This document shows positions 49,473 to 58,666 of a DNA stretch of 64,000 nt, one piece after another (within the stretch, counting starts at the first letter, position 1; each line of letters opens with the position of its first letter). The stretch is from Nocardia huaxiensis (GTDB taxonomy: Bacteria > Actinomycetota > Actinomycetes > Mycobacteriales > Mycobacteriaceae), in NCBI RefSeq assembly GCF_013744875.1, contig NZ_CP059399.1:6386001-6450000 (forward strand), in the 5' to 3' direction. The notes beneath the pieces are model-generated. The model saw only the letters and a list, made by a program, of their open reading frames with translations. It had not been told where the DNA came from and searched no databases. The position numbers and the translations under genes are program-made.

Positions 49473-52064
49473 TTATTGGTCGCCGAGGCCGAGGACGGCC
49501 GCGAACTCCTGGCGGCTGGTGATGCCTAGTTTGTTGCTCGCGCGGTACAGGTGGCCCTCGACGGTGCGGCGGGACAGCATGAGCTGCTCGGCGATCTCGC
49601 GGTTGGTCAGGCCCTCGGCGGCCAGGGTGATGATCTCGCGTTCGCGGGCCGAGAGCGGGAGGGGATTGGCCACCAGGGAGACGGCGGGGGTAGGCGGGCC
49701 GCCGCAGTCGGCGGACAGGCGCAGGGCGCGGGCGGCCGCGAGGTTGCCGGAACCCTTGCGCCCCTGGTGGCGGAAAGCGACGGCGGCTTGGGCGGCCGCG
49801 TCGGCGGCGCTGAGGCGGTCACCCATGTCCTCGAAAGCCGTTGCGGCGGTGAGCAGGGCGGCGGGGTCGCCGCCGGCCAGGGCCGCGGCGTGTGCGGCGG
49901 CCGCCTGCGCGCGTGGGCCGTCCACCCGGGTGGCCAGGTCGGCCAGTTCGGCGGCGGTGGTGGTGTCGCCGAAGCGGGTGGCGGTGTGCAGGGCCAGCAC
50001 GGTGTGCATGGGCTGGCCGAGTTGCCGGGCGCTCGCCGCGGCATCGTGCGCGAAAGCCAATGCGGCGCTGGTGTTTCCCTCGGCGGCGGCGACCCAGGAC
50101 TCGGCGAGCAGTTCCATGGGGATGTGCAGGGCCGCGCACGCGGCGCGCTGGCGGCGCATTTCCGTGCGGGCGGCGCGGGCCTCGTCGAGGTCGCCGTGCA
50201 TGGCCAGGCACTGGGTGGCGGTGATGAGAGTGCCGTAGTAGGTTCCGGCGCCGGCGCTCGCCAGCATCGCCATATCCCTTCGGGCTTGGCGCAATTCGTC
50301 CGTGGCGGCCTCGAGATCGCCCCGGGCCAGCAGGATGAAGCCGGTGAGCAGGCCGACGGAGGCGTAGGGGTTGTCCCCGACGGCGGCGTGGTAGCGGGTC
50401 GTCGCCGCGGCGGCGAGGTCGAACCGACCGGCCCACACCAGGCCGAAGACATACTGCGTCATCAGGGGACTGCGGTAGTTGGCGAAGTCGGCGAGGCGGT
50501 CGCAGGCGGCCTCGCCGCGCACCGCATGGGCGGTCATCTCCTCGCGGCCGGTGGCGGCCGCCCAGACGACCAGCGCGACCGAGCCGAACAGGACCGTCGC
50601 GTCCAGGACGTCGTCGGCCGACAGGACCTCCCGCGCAATGGTTCTCGCCGACTCGACGTCGCCGGCGCAGGAGTCGATCATCGCGCGCTGAGCGCGCAGG
50701 GTGTCCCGCAGCGACGGGTTCGCCACCCGGTCGACGGCCTCGGCGAGGACAGCGCGACCCTGGTCGGGATTGTTGAGGAGATAGGCGAGATTCGTTGCGC
50801 GCGTGATCATCGCGCGCACATAGTCGGCATCGTCCGCGGCCAAGTCGGTGAGCGCGGCCAGTTCCACCTCGGCGAGGTCGGGACGAGCCGACCACATGGC
50901 GGCATAGGCCACGATCGCCTGCGCGGGGAAGCCGCCACCGGCGGTGACGGCCGCGCGGCCGAGGCGATCCGCGAGCTGGAATTCACACAGGCCGAGGGCG
51001 TGCGCGCCGACCTGGACGAAAAGCGGCGCGTCCGCTGCCAGATCGGATTCGAGCAGCAGCACCGCGCGCCGGATCGGCACATCGGATTGCCGGGAAGCGC
51101 TGTCCGCCAAGGCTGTCGCGATCTCGCCGCGCAGGCGTCGGGCACGCAGGCGGCCCATGGCGGCGCGGCGGACCTCGCCGAAGAGCGGGTGCGCCAGGCG
51201 CGCGTCCCAGTGCTCCTCGCCGGTGTCGACCGCCACCACCCCGGCGTCCTCGGCGCGCTCCACCGCACCGCGTTCGACCATCGTGTCGAGCAGGTCGACC
51301 GGCAGCGGCTCACTCAGTGCCAGCAGGTCGACCACGGTGCGAACATCACTGGGCAGCACCGACATTCGAACATCCACCAGATCCGAGAGAATGGCCGGGA
51401 CCTCGACCTCACCCGCCAATCGCCACACCTGGCCCTCGCGGCGGAAGGCGCTCGATCCGACCAACTGCCGCAGGAACAGCACGTTTCCACGGCTGAGCCG
51501 CCACAGTCGCCGGATCGTGCCGCTCTCGACGGTCCCCTCCAGCGCGGCCGCCACCAGGGCTCCGGTTTCCCGTTCGGACAGCGGCTGGGTCTCGAGCCGC
51601 TCGAGATGCTCGTCCTTCCATACGGCGGCGATCGCGTCCGGGGTCGGCTCGCCGCTGCGCACCGTCAGCACCACCGTCGCTCGCCGGTGCAGCACAAGCT
51701 GATTCACCACCAAGGCCGACAGATCGTCGAGCAGATGCGCGTCATCGACGGCCACCACGACCGGATCCGGACCGCCGGCGATCCACTCGACGGCGCGTGT
51801 GACCACGGTGTGCGGATCACCCGGTTCGGCGTGCAGTTCCGCGAACGCGCCCAAGGGCACCGCCCGCGCGCATTCGGTGGCCGACACCCACCACACGCGC
51901 GCGCCGCGTCGCCGCTCGAGCGCGACGACCTCGCGGGCCAGGCGGGTCTTACCGACCCCCGCGCCTCCGGCCAGCACCACTCCCCGGGCCGCGTCTCGCC
52001 GCCGCATCGCGGAGCCGATGAACTCCAACTCCTCCGAGCGACCGATCAGCGGCCACTCCCGCAT
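49473..52064 (-). CDS. LAL-type LuxR regulator
   Basis: 863 residues from ATG at 52064. N-terminal AAA/STAND ATPase with Walker A VLAGGAGVGKTRLA and Walker B VVVAVDDAHLLDD, a long TPR-like helical middle, and a C-terminal LuxR HTH (LSAREREIITLAAEGLTNREIAEQLMLSRRTVEGHLYRA). These large regulators sense a ligand or protein and activate nearby genes. It lies just upstream of the Hsp70-like operon on the same strand, a possible target. Confidence 0.92.
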   Translation of the reverse strand: MREWPLIGRSEELEFIGSAMRRRDAARGVVLAGGAGVGKTRLAREVVALERRRGARVWWVSATECARAVPLGAFAELHAEPGDPHTVVTRAVEWIAGGPDPVVVAVDDAHLLDDLSALVVNQLVLHRRATVVLTVRSGEPTPDAIAAVWKDEHLERLETQPLSERETGALVAAALEGTVESGTIRRLWRLSRGNVLFLRQLVGSSAFRREGQVWRLAGEVEVPAILSDLVDVRMSVLPSDVRTVVDLLALSEPLPVDLLDTMVERGAVERAEDAGVVAVDTGEEHWDARLAHPLFGEVRRAAMGRLRARRLRGEIATALADSASRQSDVPIRRAVLLLESDLAADAPLFVQVGAHALGLCEFQLADRLGRAAVTAGGGFPAQAIVAYAAMWSARPDLAEVELAALTDLAADDADYVRAMITRATNLAYLLNNPDQGRAVLAEAVDRVANPSLRDTLRAQRAMIDSCAGDVESARTIAREVLSADDVLDATVLFGSVALVVWAAATGREEMTAHAVRGEAACDRLADFANYRSPLMTQYVFGLVWAGRFDLAAAATTRYHAAVGDNPYASVGLLTGFILLARGDLEAATDELRQARRDMAMLASAGAGTYYGTLITATQCLAMHGDLDEARAARTEMRRQRAACAALHIPMELLAESWVAAAEGNTSAALAFAHDAAASARQLGQPMHTVLALHTATRFGDTTTAAELADLATRVDGPRAQAAAAHAAALAGGDPAALLTAATAFEDMGDRLSAADAAAQAAVAFRHQGRKGSGNLAAARALRLSADCGGPPTPAVSLVANPLPLSAREREIITLAAEGLTNREIAEQLMLSRRTVEGHLYRASNKLGITSRQEFAAVLGLGDQ

Positions 52065-52104
52065 CACAACAACACATGCTACGGACCCGGCGCGGCTGGC
52101 GGGC

Positions 52105-52356
52105 TCAGATGGGATCGGCCGGACCGCCCGAATCCGATGCCGGCGCTTCGCCGTTCGCCGCGGAACCCGGTTCACACACGGCCGCGAGCTTCAATTCGGC
52201 CATGCGGTAGACGCTCTCCAGCGATGCGGCATCGACCCCCACGTACTCACAGATCAACTCGGGTTCGACGCCGCTGTCACGCAAGCGCAGGGCCAGCGAG
52301 TAGGGCAGCGGTAACCGGCGCAGGGCACACTCGCGTTCGCTCAGCTCATCAGACAT
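52105..52356 (-). CDS. Small HTH-like protein before the LAL regulator
   Basis: 83 residues: LPLPYSLALRLRDSGVEPELICEYVGVDAASLESVYRMAELKL resembles a sigma-region-4-type helix-turn-helix, followed by a disordered Gly/Ser/Pro tail. It ends 40 bp before the LuxR gene and is probably cotranscribed. Function unknown. Confidence 0.68.
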   Translation of the reverse strand: MSDELSERECALRRLPLPYSLALRLRDSGVEPELICEYVGVDAASLESVYRMAELKLAAVCEPGSAANGEAPASDSGGPADPI

Positions 52357-52430
52357 AGGTCGAGTGTGCGGGCGCGGCCGGCCGGACCGACGAGTATGGG
52401 GCTACCTCAAACCTGGATACCAACGGATAA

Positions 52431-52456
52431 GGCCCGGCCCAAGCATAGGCCGGGCC
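52431..52456 (-). terminator. Terminator-like hairpin
   Basis: GGCCCGGCC, an 8-base loop, GGCCGGGCC: perfect 9-bp stem. It lies beyond the stop of the minus-strand hemerythrin-SRPBCC gene (52567). No clear T-tract. Confidence 0.6.
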
Positions 52457-52566
52457 GGTCGTGGCGGGACAGCGAATTATCGTCTCAGGCCAGGGGTTCG
52501 GATTCCCGGCCGATGCCGTCGCCGGTGAGCTTCAGGGCGGGTGCTTGCGGACGCTGCGCGAACCGG

Positions 52567-53709
52567 TCACGGGCTTTCCCCGGCGAGATGGGCCAGGCGG
52601 GTGAGGTCGGCGCGCAGGGCCTCGGCGCGGTCGTGATGGGCGGGGTTGGCGAACCAGACCAGACGGTCGAACCACACGGGGAGCGAAAGGATCCGATAGG
52701 TCTGGACGATGCGGGTCCCGGTGGCGGCGGGTTCCAGGGTGAAGCGCCATTCGGTGGTGTCACCGCAGACGCCGCCGTGCGTGATCCACGCCAGTTCACG
52801 GGGCTCCTCGGCAACGGTCATGGTGCAGGCCCGGCTCCAGCGCAGGAGCCCGGAGGCGCTGCAGCCCTTGAACCGGGCGCCCACCGCGGCGACAGTTGAC
52901 CCGTCGAGCCAACGGGCGGAACGGCATTCGTGACTCCACTCGCCGACTCGGGTGACGTCGGCGAGAACCTTCCAGACCTGGTGCGGTGACGCGGAAGTCG
53001 CGACTTCGGTGCGACCGCGCAGGGGTGTTTTCAGGGGCGAGAACTCGGGGGTGCGCCAGCGGGCGAAGGCCTGCCGCCGATAGCGGTGGATCATCAGGTT
53101 GAGGATGATCCAGCGCGGGACGGCGGGCACGAGCTCCGTGATCGCTTCGCGCTCAGCGCCTTTCAAGCCGTCCAGGATGAACAGGCCCTGATCGGACAGG
53201 TCGAGAGGTCCCAGCGGTTTCACGTTGTACTCGTCGTCCCAGTGCCGCCATTCGGCGTCGGTGATGGTCGCGGAGACGATGGGCATCATCTGCTGCTCCT
53301 CGCGTTCCAGGTGCGGGAGCAGCAGGCCGGACAGGGCGTCGAGGGCCTCGATCACGCGGTCGCGCGCATCGGCGGATTCCCGGTAGGCGGCGGCAGTCCC
53401 CTCCACTGCCGCCATCGCCGGGGTAATCGACTCGTGGTCGGCGTTCATGCGGTCCAGCAGGGCGCGCGCCTGCGCGTTGCGGGCGCGCACCATCGGGTAG
53501 AGGTGCTGGTCCTCGGATTCGTGGTGGTGCTCGAGGAAACGCATCATCCACACCAAATGGTCGGCCAGGGCGCGGCGCTGGTCGTCGAACGGGTACGGCC
53601 ATTCGGTCAGGGCGGCCCTCGCGCGCGCCAGATCACGGCGCAGGGCGGTGTGCACGATCCCCATGACCCGGGTGTCCGCGGGCTGGGAGGTCTCGGTGCG
53701 GGCGGTCAT
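52567..53709 (-). CDS. Hemerythrin-like/SRPBCC fusion protein
   Basis: 380 residues from ATG at 53709 (GAGGAG eight bases upstream). Residues about 10-150 form a hemerythrin-like four-helix bundle with the iron ligands H-x(n)-HHHESEDQHLYPMV, HESITPAM and LLPHLEREEQQMMPI. Residues about 225-375 form an SRPBCC domain (TEVATSASPHQVWKVLADVTRVGEWSHEC...). The fusion could join oxygen, NO or iron sensing to lipid binding. It is divergent from nothing close; a TPR-LuxR gene follows at a distance upstream. Confidence 0.85.
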   Translation of the reverse strand: MTARTETSQPADTRVMGIVHTALRRDLARARAALTEWPYPFDDQRRALADHLVWMMRFLEHHHESEDQHLYPMVRARNAQARALLDRMNADHESITPAMAAVEGTAAAYRESADARDRVIEALDALSGLLLPHLEREEQQMMPIVSATITDAEWRHWDDEYNVKPLGPLDLSDQGLFILDGLKGAEREAITELVPAVPRWIILNLMIHRYRRQAFARWRTPEFSPLKTPLRGRTEVATSASPHQVWKVLADVTRVGEWSHECRSARWLDGSTVAAVGARFKGCSASGLLRWSRACTMTVAEEPRELAWITHGGVCGDTTEWRFTLEPAATGTRIVQTYRILSLPVWFDRLVWFANPAHHDRAEALRADLTRLAHLAGESP

Positions 53710-53873
53710 GGTCGTACTCCTCACGTTGCTCGAACACCGCGTATCCCGTTGCGCCGGTGAGCTTTCCGGGTGTCGAATCTCGACGATAGGACCGCACCGG
53801 CGAGGCCGGCATCGGGCGAAGTACCCATTCGGACCGCACCCCGCGCCGCGCGATGGGGAGATCTGCGCAGCGA

Positions 53874-55502
53874 TCAGTCGAGACCGTGACGGCAGGCGTA
53901 GGCGGTCGCGGCCGCGCGGGTGGACACGCCTATCTTGGTGAAGATATTGCTGACGTGCCGGGCCACGGTCTTCTCGCTCAGCGAGAGCGCCTGCGCCACC
54001 GCGTGATTGGTCAGTCCCGCGGCCACGAGGCGTAACACCTCGGCCTCGCGGGGGCTCAGGCCCGCCGGGAGCGGCTGGGGGCGGGCGCCGCCGAGCAGAT
54101 TGTCGATCTCCTTCACATCCGGAGTCGCGCCGAGACGGGCGAAGACCTCGCGCGCGGACCGCCAGTGCAGGCGCGCGGCGTCATCGTCCCCGGCCATCCG
54201 GCAGGCCACCCCGAGAAGGTGCAGGACACGGGCATTCTCGTACGGGAAATCGAGCTCGGCCCAGAGGCGACCGGCCTCCCGCAGCGGTGGCAGCGCGGCG
54301 GGCACATCGTTCTCGGCGAGGTGCAGCGCGCCCGCGCACTGGGCGGCCGAGGCGCGAATCGCCCGTTCCCGCCCCTGCGCCAGCAGCGACAGTTCCCCGA
54401 CCGCGGTTCGCGCGCCCTCGAGGTCGCCGCCGCCGATCGCGATCTCCACCAGCGCGGGCAGCAATCGCACCCGCTCCGCGCGATTGGCCGGATTCTCGGC
54501 GAGCGCGCGCCGCAACCCGGCCCCGGCGGACCGGTAATCACCCTGTGCCGCACGCAATAACGAGAAGCCGGGCTGCGCGTCCCAGCCGTAGCCGACGGCA
54601 CGGGCGTACGCGTCCTCCGCCGCCGACAGATCACCGACCAGCCGCCGGATCTCGCCGATCTGATACCACGCATTGGCGGTATCCCACGCCACCGTCTCAC
54701 AGCCCTCGACGCAGGCCCGCCGCGCCTCCCGCTCGGCATCGGCCCAGTCGCCCTGCCGCCGCAGAATCCGGGAGCGATGCGCCCGGCACGACCCGGACCA
54801 CACCCCCGCCTGCCGTCGCCCGCTCACCCAGCGCTGAAAGGCCGCCGTCCACTGGCTGGCCCGGTCCACATCCCCGAGATCGTCGCAGACATAAATGGAA
54901 CTGCAGTAGATCCACACTCCCGCATAGGCTTCCAGCTCCCCGCCGATCGCGGCCAGCATCGCCTCATCCAATTCGTCCATGCCCGAGGCGATCTCGTCGA
55001 GCGCCACCAGCGCCCGCCCCACCTGATGCCGCCCGATATTCAGCAGATCCCCCTCCGCACAGCGCCGGCCCAGCTCCACGGCACGCTTGGCCGCGGCCAG
55101 TGAACGCACGGGATCGCCTGCGAAATAACACATTTCCGCCTCGGCGGTGCTGACGTAGCCGTGCACAGCACCTTCGGGCTCCGGCTCGAGCAGGTGGCGC
55201 GCCCGAGTCAGCCAGCCGTTCGCCTCGGCCACCGATCCGCGCAGCAACAGCACCAGGCAGTTGCGGTACGCGGTCATGGCCGCCGCGGACGCCGCACCGC
55301 GGGCCTGGTGCGCGCGGTAGACGCGCGTGCGCACCTCGACGCTCTCCTCCAGCCTGCCGGTGAAATGCGCCGCCTCGGCCAGGATTTCCAGATCGTCCGG
55401 GCCGAGATCCTCCCGGCCATCGCAGCGATGCAGCAGGTCGTACGCATCGGCCCACAGTCCGGCCCGATGCGCGGCACGCCCGCGCGCCACCTCGGCATTC
55501 AT
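53874..55502 (-). CDS. TPR-containing LuxR-family regulator
   Basis: 542 residues. Almost the whole N-terminal part is TPR-like helices (for example AAYRESLEAA-type repeats not exact; AEDAYARAVGYGW, AEREARRACVEG). The last 65 residues are a LuxR HTH (LSPREAEVLRLVAAGLTNHAVAQALSLSEKTVARHVSNIFTKIG). No ATPase domain precedes it, unlike LAL regulators. It may control the hemerythrin gene downstream or the monooxygenase gene upstream. Confidence 0.88.
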   Translation of the reverse strand: MNAEVARGRAAHRAGLWADAYDLLHRCDGREDLGPDDLEILAEAAHFTGRLEESVEVRTRVYRAHQARGAASAAAMTAYRNCLVLLLRGSVAEANGWLTRARHLLEPEPEGAVHGYVSTAEAEMCYFAGDPVRSLAAAKRAVELGRRCAEGDLLNIGRHQVGRALVALDEIASGMDELDEAMLAAIGGELEAYAGVWIYCSSIYVCDDLGDVDRASQWTAAFQRWVSGRRQAGVWSGSCRAHRSRILRRQGDWADAEREARRACVEGCETVAWDTANAWYQIGEIRRLVGDLSAAEDAYARAVGYGWDAQPGFSLLRAAQGDYRSAGAGLRRALAENPANRAERVRLLPALVEIAIGGGDLEGARTAVGELSLLAQGRERAIRASAAQCAGALHLAENDVPAALPPLREAGRLWAELDFPYENARVLHLLGVACRMAGDDDAARLHWRSAREVFARLGATPDVKEIDNLLGGARPQPLPAGLSPREAEVLRLVAAGLTNHAVAQALSLSEKTVARHVSNIFTKIGVSTRAAATAYACRHGLD

Positions 55503-55599
55503 ATGATCAGACTCCCCCGGCTATCGAATCGCCGCAGCGGTATCGCCGAACCACCCGCCCGACCCCGGCGGACCGCACCACCGCGAGCCCGGGGCACTG

Positions 55600-56976
55600 C
55601 TAGCCGTCGTATGTACTGCTCACGAACCCGTCGGGACGCACCAGCACCGTGCCGTACGGCCAGCCGTTCACGACGTGCACCGGAAACTCGGCCCGCACAA
55701 CGGGATCGGCGGTGAGGATGCACCACTGTGATCCGACGAGATCCAGCGTGGATACGCCGTCGGCGACCCACATGTGCGGGAGGCGGGACCCTGGCGACCC
55801 ATCCAGGTCGAGGGTGACGTCCTCGGTGGAGGGGAGCTGCGCGCCGCCGTACCGGTAGCCCATGTGCACCACGGGTGCGTTGATCGCCCCGGCCGCCCGG
55901 CGGGCCTGCGCCATGTCCTCGCCCCAGTGCAGCGACGGGTTCTCGAAGCGCAGGCGCGCCTGTTCCATCGTCATCATGGCGACCGGGTGGCGCTCGGTGT
56001 GATAGGTGTCCAGCAGTTCGGGGCCGGCCGCGCCGCGCAGTACGTGCGCGAGTTTCCACGCCAGGTTGTGGGCGTCGGCGATGCCGGTGTTCAGGCCGAA
56101 CGCGCCGAGTGGCGGAATGACATGTGCCGCATCGCCTATCAGGAAGACGCGACCTTCGGAGAGGCGGTCGGCCACCTGGCCGCGTCCCCGGAACCGTTGC
56201 ACGCTGCGGATTTTCACGTCGATCGACGGGTCGCCGAGGGCGGTGCGGAGGAGTTCCGGGGTCGGGTCCGCGTCACCGGCGGTGAGGAAGACCCACTCAC
56301 TCTCGCCGTCGACGGTGACCAGCAGGCCGGTCGCGTCCGGATGCTCGATATTGCACATGGCGAACGGCTTTCGCGGACGCAGGTCGGCGTCGAAGAGGAT
56401 GCTCGTCGTCTCGCGGCCCATCGCACCGGGGCCGGTGAGGCCGATGCCGAGGATGTCCCGGACCCGGCTGCGCACCCCGTCGGCCGCCACCAGGTAACGC
56501 GCCCGCACGACCCGGCCGTCGGACAGGGTCGCGGTGACGCCGTCCGGGTCCTGCTCGAAGTTCTCCAGCGCCACACCGAATTCCACGTCCCCAGCCCGGG
56601 TGATCAGCACCCGGTCGAACCGATTCTGCGCGCAGGTGCCGCGGATGCGGGCCGGTGTGTAGGTGATATCGGTCGTACTCGCCGCCTTCCACGCGACGCC
56701 TTCGGTGTAGTCGGCCTCGGCAAGCGTGCGCCCACGGATCTTCCCGGCCCGCAGGTCGACCGCCGCCTCGTTGACCGCATCCTCCAGGCCGACCTCACGC
56801 AGGATCTCGACCGTCCGCAGCCCGATGCCATTGGCCCTGGGGTGGGGCGACAACCCCGGCCGCTCCTCGACGACCAGGGGCTCGACCCCGTGATGGCGCA
56901 ACAGCACCGCGAGCATCAGCCCGACGGAACCGCCGCCGGCGATCAGAACTTCAGTGGGTACAGCGTTCCCGATCAT
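55600..56976 (-). CDS. FAD-dependent aromatic monooxygenase
   Basis: 458 residues from ATG at 56976. FAD-binding GxGxxG start (EVLIAGGGSVGLMLAVLLRHHG), the DG motif RYLVAADGVRSRVRDILG, and the GD motif FLIGDAAHVIPPLGAFGLNTGIADAHNLAWKL place it in the PheA/TfdB/TetX-type group A flavin monooxygenases. It oxidises an aromatic or polyketide substrate with NADPH, unknown here. It shares a 42-bp palindromic control site with the divergent TetR gene. Confidence 0.92.
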   Translation of the reverse strand: MIGNAVPTEVLIAGGGSVGLMLAVLLRHHGVEPLVVEERPGLSPHPRANGIGLRTVEILREVGLEDAVNEAAVDLRAGKIRGRTLAEADYTEGVAWKAASTTDITYTPARIRGTCAQNRFDRVLITRAGDVEFGVALENFEQDPDGVTATLSDGRVVRARYLVAADGVRSRVRDILGIGLTGPGAMGRETTSILFDADLRPRKPFAMCNIEHPDATGLLVTVDGESEWVFLTAGDADPTPELLRTALGDPSIDVKIRSVQRFRGRGQVADRLSEGRVFLIGDAAHVIPPLGAFGLNTGIADAHNLAWKLAHVLRGAAGPELLDTYHTERHPVAMMTMEQARLRFENPSLHWGEDMAQARRAAGAINAPVVHMGYRYGGAQLPSTEDVTLDLDGSPGSRLPHMWVADGVSTLDLVGSQWCILTADPVVRAEFPVHVVNGWPYGTVLVRPDGFVSSTYDG

Positions 56977-56994
56977 GGGAACACTGTACCCACT
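56953..56994. promoter_or_regulatory. 42-bp near-perfect palindrome between FAD monooxygenase and TetR
   Basis: Arms AGTGGGTACAGCGTTCCC (56953-56970) and its complement at 56977-56994 differ at one base; the monooxygenase ATG lies in the 6-bp centre. The right part also holds TACCCA-C-TGGGTA. It almost surely is the TetR binding site controlling both genes. Confidence 0.75.
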
Positions 56995-57010
56995 GGGTAG
57001 ACTCCCGTCC

Positions 57011-57688
57011 ATGCCGATTGTCTGGGAGCGTGAGCCGTACCTGCCGAAAAGGCAGGCCCTGAGCGTCGAGCGGATTGTGGCGACATCCATCGCCCTCGCC
57101 GACGCCGAGGGGCTCGAGGCCGTGTCGATGCGCCGCGTCGCGACTGAACTGTCGACGGGCACCACCTCGCTCTACCGCTACGTGGACAGCCGCGACGACC
57201 TGCTCGACCTCATGGCCGACGCGGTGCAGGAGGATCAGCCGCCGCTCACGGGAGACTGGTGCGCCGACCTCGAGGCGTACGCCCACCACGAGCGTGCGCT
57301 CTGGCTGCGGCATACCTGGCTCGCACCGCTGCTGGCCACCCGGCCATCCCTCGGACCCAATTGGCTGCGCGGCCTGGAACATGCGCTCACCGCGGCCGCG
57401 CCGCTGACCTCCGATATTGCCGCGGCGGGCTCGGCCGTCGGGCTGATCAGGGACTACGTGCGCGGGGCGGTCATGCGCGAGCTCGCCGAGAAGGAGACCC
57501 AGCGGCGCACCGGCCGGACCGAGGACGAGTGGCGCGCCGACGTCGCCCCCTACATGCGCAAAATCATCGAAAGCGGTGCGTATCCCCGGGTTTCACGGAT
57601 GACCGAGGCCGCCGATCCGAGTCCGGCCGAACAGTTCTCGTACGGCTTGCGCCGCATTCTCGCCGGGATCGCGGACACGGCACAGTGA
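57011..57688 (+). CDS. TetR-family regulator (TetR_C-type)
   Basis: 225 residues. HTH at about 20-60 (IALADAEGLEAVSMRRVATELSTGTTSLYRYV); the ligand domain has the tetracycline-repressor-like layout (WLAPLLATRPSLGPNWLRGLEHAL). Starts 16 bp after the palindrome; the arrangement with a divergent flavin monooxygenase mirrors TetR/TetX-like pairs. Confidence 0.93.
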   Translation: MPIVWEREPYLPKRQALSVERIVATSIALADAEGLEAVSMRRVATELSTGTTSLYRYVDSRDDLLDLMADAVQEDQPPLTGDWCADLEAYAHHERALWLRHTWLAPLLATRPSLGPNWLRGLEHALTAAAPLTSDIAAAGSAVGLIRDYVRGAVMRELAEKETQRRTGRTEDEWRADVAPYMRKIIESGAYPRVSRMTEAADPSPAEQFSYGLRRILAGIADTAQ

Positions 57689-57689
57689 A

Positions 57690-57725
57690 AAGGGTTCAGC
57701 CGGAAGCCGACCCGGCTGAACCCTT
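57690..57725. terminator. Bidirectional terminator between TetR and ptpB-like genes
   Basis: AAGGGTTCAGCCGG, an 8-base loop, CCGGCTGAACCCTT: a perfect 14-bp stem followed by T/C bases on both sides. Confidence 0.8.
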
Positions 57726-57748
57726 CGAGTTCTTGCGTGAAATGCCTG

Positions 57749-58558
57749 TCAGGCCAGGAGTTTGGTCTTCAGGGCGGTGATGTCGTCGGCGGTGAGCCGC
57801 AGGCCGTCGCGGACGTAGTTGTCGAAGCTGCCGTAGGACTGGGTGGCCTGGTCGAAGGCGGAGTCCAGGGCGGACTTGGTGACGCCGTTGAGCATGTCGC
57901 CGTCCGCGGCGTTGCGGTAGTAGTTCGACAGCAGGTAGTCGTAGGTGACCGTGTCGCGGTCCACGCCGAGGATGGTGAGCAGGACCGCGGCGGTCCAGCC
58001 GGTGCGGTCTTTGCCCGCGGTGCAATGGAAGAGGACGCCGCCGGCGTTGTGGGCGATGTCGCGCAGGACGTTGGCGAAAGCCTCGTTCGCGCCGGGGGCG
58101 GTGATGAAGGCGCGGTAGAGGTCGGTGCCCGCGGACAGGGTGGAGGCGAGGACCTGGGGCGGGGCCTGGCCGATCACGTCGTCGTGGAATTCGGTGGCGC
58201 CGGCGGGGACCTTGTCGACGCCCATGAGCTGCTGCTCGTAGGTGGTGCGCAGGTCGTGGACCGAGCGCACGTGCAGGGCGGTCAGCTCGGCCAGGTCGGA
58301 ATCGGTGGCCTTGCTCAGGTCGCCGGTGCGGAAGACCAGGCCGGTGCGGACGGTGCGGCCGTCGGTGGTGCGGTAGCCGCCAGCGTCGCGGGCGTTCAGC
58401 ACGCCCTGCAGGCCGAGTGAGCGGTTGCCGGTGTTCACGACGACGCTGCTGGTGGCCGCCGGCGGGTCGGCGGCGAAGGCCAGGGCGGCGGTGCCGAAGG
58501 TGGCGGACATGCCGACGGTCAGCACGACCGCGGCTCGGAAGGCGCGGGTACGGATCAC
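57749..58558 (-). CDS. Secreted PtpB-type tyrosine phosphatase
   Basis: 269 residues with a signal peptide (to about residue 29, AFAADP). The P-loop HCTAGKDRTGWTA (catalytic Cys179, Arg185) and NARDAGGYRTTDGRTVRTGLVFRTGDLS place it with DSP-type phosphatases of the M. tuberculosis PtpB/LipA-like group, which act on phosphotyrosine and phosphoinositides. Unlike MptpB it carries a classical signal peptide. Divergent from nothing; the zapE gene follows 108 bp upstream on the same strand. Confidence 0.92.
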   Translation of the reverse strand: MIRTRAFRAAVVLTVGMSATFGTAALAFAADPPAATSSVVVNTGNRSLGLQGVLNARDAGGYRTTDGRTVRTGLVFRTGDLSKATDSDLAELTALHVRSVHDLRTTYEQQLMGVDKVPAGATEFHDDVIGQAPPQVLASTLSAGTDLYRAFITAPGANEAFANVLRDIAHNAGGVLFHCTAGKDRTGWTAAVLLTILGVDRDTVTYDYLLSNYYRNAADGDMLNGVTKSALDSAFDQATQSYGSFDNYVRDGLRLTADDITALKTKLLA

Positions 58559-58666
58559 TACTCACCTCGTCTCGTATCGAAGGGTCCGGTTCGTGGCCGG
58601 ACCCCTCGAGTCAGCAAATCTCCAGGCAAGCTACCGGACGGGCGACCAGTGCGCGGGATCGGCCCG

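Noticed and set aside
49551..52358. Plus-strand open frame of 935 codons opposite the LAL regulator
   Set aside because: Mirror of the regulator's third codon positions (Gly/Gln/Arg-rich); the minus strand carries clear Walker A and LuxR motifs.
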